NCBI RefSeq assembly: GCF_002575655.3
Contig: NC_053035.3
Span: forward strand, 89,801,322 to 89,865,321
From: Aegilops tauschii subsp. strangulata
Lineage: Eukaryota; Streptophyta; Magnoliopsida; Poales; Poaceae
Length of the DNA: 64,000 nucleotides
Direction of reading: 5' to 3'
Shown here: piece by piece, positions 57,801-64,000 of the stretch
Position numbering within the stretch: the first letter of the stretch is position 1
Layout: each line of letters opens with the position of its first letter
Program-made: the position numbers and the translations under genes
The notes under the pieces: generated by a model
What the model saw: the letters and a program-made list of their open reading frames with translations, nothing else
Told to the model about the DNA's origin: nothing
The model's database searches: none

Positions 57801-60800
57801 GTAAATGACTGAAAAACAGCAAATGATACCAGAACGTGTTGGAAATTGATGATGTCACTTTGAATGATGCATACTGAACGCAAAAATAGGTTGGAGTTCA
57901 AATAAGTTTCAAAAACATTGAAGTGCCCGTGTAACAGATGAGTTCTCGTCCGAAACCCTGATACTCCGAAAGAGATTGTCCAGTTTGTACACGAGGTGCG
58001 TCCAGTTTTCGCCGTGACCCTCTCTACTCTTTTGCACATGCTATGCGGGCGAAATGATGATACCATGCCAAGTTCCAACATTTTCAGAGTTCATTTTGTA
58101 GTGATTTTCAATTTCACCGTCATTTAGCTCCCTAAACAAATCGGTGAATGACTGAAAAACAGCAAATGATGTCAGAACATGTTGGAAATTGATGACGTCG
58201 CTTTGAATGATGCATACTAAACGCAAAAAAAGCCTGGAGTTCAAATAAATTTAAAAAACATTGAAGTGCCCATGTAACAGATGAGTTCTCGTCCGAAACC
58301 CTGATACTCCGAAAGAGATTGTCCAGTTTGTACAGGAGGTGCGTCCAGTTTTTGCCGTGACCCTCTCTACTCTTTTGCACATGCTATCCGGGCGAAATGA
58401 TGATACCATGCCAAGTTCCAACATTTTCGGAGTTCATTTTGTAGTGATTTTCAATTTCACCGTCATTTAGCTCTCTAAACAAATCGCTAAATGACTGAAA
58501 AACAGCAAATGATGTCAGAACGTGTTGGAAATTGATGACGTCGCTTTGAATGATGCATACTGAACGCAAAAATAGGCTGGAGTTCAAATAAGTTTAAAAA
58601 ACATTGAAGTGCCCGTGTAACAGATGAGTTCTTGTCCGAAACCCTGATACTTCGAAAGAGATTATCCAGTTTGTACACGAGGTGCGTCCAGTTTTCGCCG
58701 TGACCCTCTCTACTCTTTTGCACATGCTATGCGGGTGAGATGATGATACCATGCCAAGTTCCTACATTTTCAGAGTTCATTCTGTAGTGATTTTCAATTT
58801 CACCGTCATGTAGCTCTTTAAACAAATTGGTAAATGACTGAAAAACAGCAAATGATGTCAGAACGTGTTGGAAACTGATGACGTCACTTTGAATGATGCA
58901 TACTGAACACAAAAATAGGCTGGAGTTCAAATAAGTTGAAAAAACATTGAAGTGCCCGTGTAACAGATGAGTTCTCGTCCGAAACCCTGATACTCCGAAA
59001 GAGATTGTCCAGTTTGTACACGAGGTGCGTCAAGTTTTCGCCGTGACCCTCTCTACTCTTTTGCACTTGCTATGCGGGCGAAATGATGATACCATGCCAA
59101 GTTCCAACATTTTCAGAGTTCATTTTGTAGTGATTTTCAATTTCACCGTCATTTAGCTCCCTAAACAAATCGGTAAATGACTGAAAAACAGCGAATGATG
59201 TCAGAACATGTTGGAAATTGATGACGTCGCTTTGAATGATGGATACTGAACGCAAAAAAAGCCTGGAGTTCAAATAAGTTTAAAAAACATTGAAGTGCCC
59301 ATGTAACAGATGAGTTCTCGTCCGAAACCCTGATACTCCGAAAGAGATTGTCCAGTTTGTACACGAGGTGCGTCCAGTTTTCGCCGTGACCCTCTCTACT
59401 CTTTTGCACATGCTATGCGGGTGAGATGATGATACCATGCCAAGTTCCAACATTTTCAGAGTTCATTTTGTAGTGATTTTCAATTTCACCCTCATGTAGC
59501 TCTCTAAACAAATCGGTAAATGACTGAAAAACAGCAAATGATGTCAGAACGTGTTGGAAATTGATGATGTCACTTTGAATGATGCATACTGAACGGAAAA
59601 ATAGGCTGGAGTTCAAATAAGTTTAAAAAACATTGAAGTGCCCGTGTAACAGATGAGTTCTCGTCCGAAACCCTGATACTGCGAAAGAGATTGTCCAGTT
59701 TGTACACGAGGTGCGTCCTGTTTTCGCCGTGACCCTCTCTACTCTTTTGCACATGCTATGCGGGCGAAATGATGACACCATGCCAAGTTCCAACATTTTC
59801 AGAGTTCATTTTGTAGTGATTTTCAATTTCACCGTCATTTAGCTCCCTAAACAAATCGGTAAATGACTGAAAAACAGCAAATGATGTCAGAACATGTTGG
59901 AAATTGATGACGTCGCTTTGAATGATGCATACTAAACGCAAAAAAAGCCTGGAGTTCAAATAAATTTAAAAAACATTGAAGTGCCCATGTAACAGATGAG
60001 TTCTCGTCCGAAACCCTGATACTCCGAAAGAGATTGTCCAGTTTGTACACGAGGTGCGTCCAGTTTTCGCCGTGACCCTCTCTACTATTTTGCACATGCT
60101 ATGCGGGTGAGATGATGATACCATGCCAAGTTCCAACATTTTCAGAGTTCATTTTGTAGTGATTTTCAATTTCACCGTCATTTTTAGCTCTCTAAACAAA
60201 TTGGTAAATGACTGAAATCAGCAAATGATGTCAGAACGTGTTGGCAAGTGATGACGTCACTTTGAATGATGCATACTGAACGCAAAAATAGGCTGGAGTT
60301 CAAATAAGTTTAAAAAACATTGAAGTGCCCGTGTAACAGATGAGTTCTCGTCCGAAACCCTGATACTCCGAAAGAGATTGTCCACTTTGTACACGAGGTG
60401 CGTCCAGTTTTCGCTGTGACCCTCTCTACTCTTTTGCACATGCTATGCGGGTGAAATGATGATACCATGCCAAGTTCCAACATTTTCAGAGTTCATTTTG
60501 TAGTGATTTTCAATTTCACCGTCATTTAGCTCTCTAAACAAATCGGTAAATGACTGAAAAACATCAAATGATGTCAGAACGTGTTGCAAATTAATGACGT
60601 CGCTTTGACTGATGCATACTAAACGCAAAAATAGCCTGGAGTTCAAATAAGTTTAAAAAACATTGAAGTGCCCGTGTAACAGATGAGTTCTCATCCGAAA
60701 CCCTGATACTCCGAAAGAGATTGTCCAGTTTGTACACGAGGTGCGTCCAGTTTTCGCCGTGACCCTCTCTACTCTTTTGCACATGCTATGCGGGTGAAAT

Positions 60801-63800
60801 GATGATACCATGCCAAGTTCCAACATTTTCAGAGTTCATTTTGTAGTTTTCAATTTCACCGTCATTTAGCTCTCTAAACAAATCGCTAAATGACCGAAAA
60901 ACAGCAAATGATGTCAGAACGTGTTGGAAATTGATGACGTCACTTTGAATGATGCATAGTGAACGCAAAAATAGGTTGGAGTTCAAATAAGTTTAAAAAA
61001 CATTGAAGTGCCCGTGTAACAGATGAGTTCTCGTCCGAAACCCTGATACTCCGAAAGAGATTGTCCAGTTTGTACACGAGGTGCGTCCAGTTTTCGCCGT
61101 GACCCTCTCTACTCTGTTGCACATGCTATGCGGGCGAAATGATGATACCATGCCAAGTTCCAACATTTTCAGAGTTCATTTTGTAGTGATTTTCAATTTC
61201 ACCGTCATTTACCTCCCTAAACAAATCGGTAAATGACTGAAAAACAGCAAATGATGTCAGAACATGTTGGAAATTGATGACGTCGCTTTGAATGATGGAT
61301 ACTGAACGCAAAAATAGGATGGAGTTCAAATAAGTTTAAAAAACATTGAAGTGCCCGTGTAACAGATGAGTTCTCGTCCGATACCCTGATACTCCGAAAG
61401 AGATTGTCCAGTTTGTACACGTGGTGCGTCCAGTTTTCGCCATGACCCTCTCTACTCTTTTGCACATGCTATGCGGGTGAAATGATGATACCATGCCAAG
61501 TTCCAACATTTTCAGAGTTCATTTTGTAGTGATTTACAATTTCACCGTCATGTAGCTCTCTAAACAAATCGGTAAATGACTGAAAAACAGCAAATGATGT
61601 CAGAACGTGTTGGAAACTGATGACGTCACTTTGAATGATGCATACTGAATGCAAAAAAGCCTGGAGTTCAAATAAGTTTAAAAAACATTGAAGTGCCCGT
61701 GTAACAGATGAGTTCTCGTCCGAAACCCTGATACTCCGAAAGAGATTGTCCAGTTTGTACACGAGGTGCGTCCAGTTTTCGCCGTGACCCTTTCTACCCT
61801 TTTGCACATGCTATGCGGGTGAGATGATGATACCATGCCAAGTTCCTACATTTTCAGAGTTCATTTTGTAGTGATTTTCAATTTCACCATCATGTAGCTC
61901 CCTAAACAAATCGGTAAATGACTGAAAAACAGCAAATGATGTCAGAACGTGTTGGAAACTGATGACGTCACTTTGAATGATGCATACTGAACGCAAAAAA
62001 AGCCTGGAGTTCAAATAAGTTTAAAAACATTGAAGTGCCCGTGTAACAGATGAGTTCTCGTCCGAAACCCTGATACTCCGAAAGAGATTGTCGAGTTTGT
62101 ACACGAGGTGCGTCCAGTTTTCGCCGTGACCCTCTCTACTCTTTTGCACATGCTATGCGGGCGAAATGATGATACCATGCCAAGTTCCAACATTTTCAGA
62201 GTTCATTTTGTAGTGATTTTCAATTTCATCGTCATTTAGCTCCCTAAACAAATCGGTAAATGACTGAAAAATAGCAAATGATGTCAGAACATGTTGGAAA
62301 TTGATGACGTCGCTTTGAATGATGCATACTAAACGCAAAAAAATCCTGGAGTTCAAATAAATTTAAAAAACATTGAAGTGCCCATGTAACAGATGAGTTC
62401 TCGTCCGAAACCCTGATACTCCGAAAGAGATTGTCCAGTTTGTACACGAGGTGCGTCCATTTTTCGCCGTGACCCTCTCTACACTTTTGCACATGCTATG
62501 CGGGTGAGATGATGATACCATGCCAAGTTCCAACATTTTCAGAGTTCATTTTGTAGTGATTTTCAATTTCACCGTCATGTAGCTCTCTAAACAAATCGGT
62601 AAATGACTGAAAAACAGCAAATGATGTCAGAACGTGTTGGAAATTGATGACGTCACTTTGAATGATGCATACAGAACGCAAAAATAGGCTGGAGTTCAAA
62701 TAAGTTTAAAAAACATTGAAGTGCCCGTGTAACAGATGAGTTCTTGTCCGAAACCCTGATACTCCGAAAGAGATTGTCCAGTTTGTACACGTGGTGCGTC
62801 CAGTTTTCGCCGTGACCCTCTCTATTCTTTCGCACATGCTATGCGGGTGAGATGATGATACCATGCCAAGTTCCTACATTTTCAGAGTTCATTTTGTAGT
62901 GATTTTCAATTTCACCGTCATGTAGCTCTCTAAACAAATCGGTAAATGACTGAAAAACAGCAAATGATGTCAGAACGTGTTGGAAATTGATGACGTCACT
63001 TTGAATGATGCATACTGAACGCAAAAATAGGCTGGAGTTCAAATAAGTTTAAAAAACATTGAAGTGCCCGTGTAACTGATGAGTTCTCGTCCGAAACCCT
63101 GATACTCCGAAAGAGACTGTCCAGTTTGTACACGAGGTGCGTCCAGTTTTCGCCGTGACCCTCTCTACTCTTTTGCACATGCTATGCGGGCGAAATGATG
63201 ATACCATGCCAAGTTCCAACATTTTCAGAGTTCATTTTGTAGTGATTTTCAATTTCACCGTCATTTACCTCCCTAAACAAATCGGTAAATGACTGAAAAA
63301 CAGCAAATGATGTCAGAACATGTTGGAAATTGATGACGTCGCTTTGAATGATGGATTCTGAACGCAAAAATAGGCTGGAGTTCAAATAAGTTTAAAAAAC
63401 ATTGAAGTGCCCGTGTAACACATGAGTTCTTGTCCGAAACCCTGATACTCCGAAATAGATTGTCCAGTTTGTACACGTGGTGCGTCCAGTTTTCGCCGTG
63501 ACCCTCTCTACTCTTTTGCACATGCTATGCGGGTGAAATGATGATACCATGCCAAGTTCCAACATTTTCAGAGTTCATTTTGTAGTGATTTTCAATTTCA
63601 CCGTCATTTAGCTCTCTAAACAAATCGGTAAATGACTGAAAAACAGCAAATGATGTCAGAACGCGTTGGAAATTGATGACGTCGCTTTGAATGATGCATA
63701 CTGAACGCAAAAATAGGCTGGAGTTCAAATAAGTTTAAAAAACATTGAAGTGCACGTGTAACAGATGAGTTCTCGTCCGAAACCCTGATACTCCGAAAGA

Positions 63801-64000
63801 GATTGTCCAGTTTGTACACGAGGTGCGTCCAGTTTTCGCCGTGACCCTCTCTACCCTTTTGCACATGCTATGCGGGTGAGATGATGATACCATGCCAAGT
63901 TCCTACATTTTCAGAGTTCATTTTGTAGTGATTTTCAATTTCCCGTCATGTAGCTCTCTAAACAAATCGGTAAATGACTGAAAAACAGCAAATGATGTCA
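48842..64000. repeat. 343-bp tandem repeat array, about 44 units, open at the right edge
   Basis: The unit starts TTCATTTTGTAGTGATTTTC at 48842 and 49185 and repeats every 343 bp, with units of 340-342 bp from small deletions, to the window end. Landmarks in each unit are TCTCTAAACAAATCGG, TGATGACGTC(G/A)C, CTGATACTCCGAAAG, TTTTGCACATGCTATGCGGG and GATGATACCATGCCAAGTT. Units are mostly over 90 percent alike by eye. Each carries minus-strand open frames of about 67 and 82 codons, but 343 is not a multiple of three and stops recur in each unit, so these are by-products. The array follows the subterminal part of element I and has no visible right end. Confidence 0.97.
49136..52564. repeat. Five-unit higher-order repeat within the array
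   Basis: Units in 49136-50850 and 50850-52564 share private variants at an offset of 1714 bp: a GCCCTGACCC form at 49449/51163, GATTTTGAATTTCACC at 49543/51257, TGTAGATATTTTC at 49875/51589, a T in GAGTTCTTGTCC at 50405/52119, and CATCAAGTGATG at 50629/52343. This shows a recent block duplication of five units. Confidence 0.88.

Larger units (their letters stand above)
45237..64000. mobile_element. Element I: large CACTA-type DNA transposon, left part
   Basis: The left end CACTAGTGCAAAACCGG at 45237 interrupts the leader of H; the preceding TAC (45234-45236) is the predicted 3-bp TSD. Motifs of the form TTAGTACCGGTTGG in both orientations occur near 45270-45440 and again near 48341-48497, as in subterminal regions of CACTA elements. 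Between them lies a broken gene; beyond them the 343-bp array begins after about 340 bp. No right terminus is found up to 64000, so the element, if single, is larger than 18.7 kb here. The array belonging to I is an inference based on the absence of a terminus. No transposase is seen. Confidence 0.65.

Noticed and set aside
49136..63864. Dozens of 60-150 codon minus-strand frames in the 343-bp array, all alike, that look like a multigene family
   Set aside because: They recur once per repeat unit. The unit length is not a multiple of three, frames end within each unit, and substitutions and indels fall without regard to codon position. They are frames of a tandem repeat, not genes.
48842..64000. 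CRISPR-like array
   Set aside because: Units are 343 bp head to tail with no short repeat/unique spacer pattern, in plant DNA full of retrotransposons.

Overview
This window looks like intergenic DNA from a large-genome Triticeae grass (wheat, Aegilops or barley type). I see no host gene, rRNA or tRNA. The sequence is one deep stack of nested transposable elements, and most junctions can be placed to the base because the ends (TG...CA for LTR elements, CACTA...TAGTG for CACTA elements) and the target-site duplications (TSDs) are visible. I use letters for the elements. Family names such as Angela/BARE-1 (H) and Athila-type Ty3 (A, B, C, F) come from remembered family hallmarks, not from a search.

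Layout, left to right. 1-5485: element A, a minus-strand Athila-type element with gag and protease but no visible polymerase, cut by the window edge. 5486-6511: the 3' end of an LTR of element D, into which A jumped. 6512-22388: element C, a minus-strand Athila-type element with degraded gag, protease, reverse transcriptase (RT) and RNase H; D sits in its RNase H region. C's LTR is split by element E (10711-21922, TSD GGAGG), a complete but dead minus-strand Ty3 element whose 3' LTR carries a 1.56-kb non-autonomous CACTA element (11661-13221, TSD CAC). 22389-24809: element G, with a promoter and a broken multi-exon gene, into which C jumped. 24810-27509: element F, related to A, into which G jumped.

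The right half is a copia element of Angela/BARE-1 type, H (27510-45236, minus), inserted in the LTR of F. H is split three times: by a 4.04-kb solo LTR J (28596-32633, TSD GTCGG) in its 3' LTR, by element B (33642-41005, plus, TSD GCTAT) in its RNase H region, and by a large CACTA-type element I that starts at 45237 in its leader and runs off the window. Element I carries a long imperfect palindrome, a broken four-exon gene, subterminal hairpins and, from 48842 to the window end, about 44 copies of a 343-bp tandem repeat with a visible five-unit higher-order duplication.

The genes do not form a host pathway; they are retrotransposon and transposon genes in various states of decay. The most intact reading frame is the 379-residue protein of element B, which keeps the protease region of the A/F family but has a coiled-coil-like segment where A and F have the capsid domain. 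Other points of interest are a conserved-looking non-capsid ORF in the gag position of element E, a doubled primer-binding site in element A, and the higher-order structure of the 343-bp array. I found no convincing undescribed functional system beyond these transposon-level oddities.
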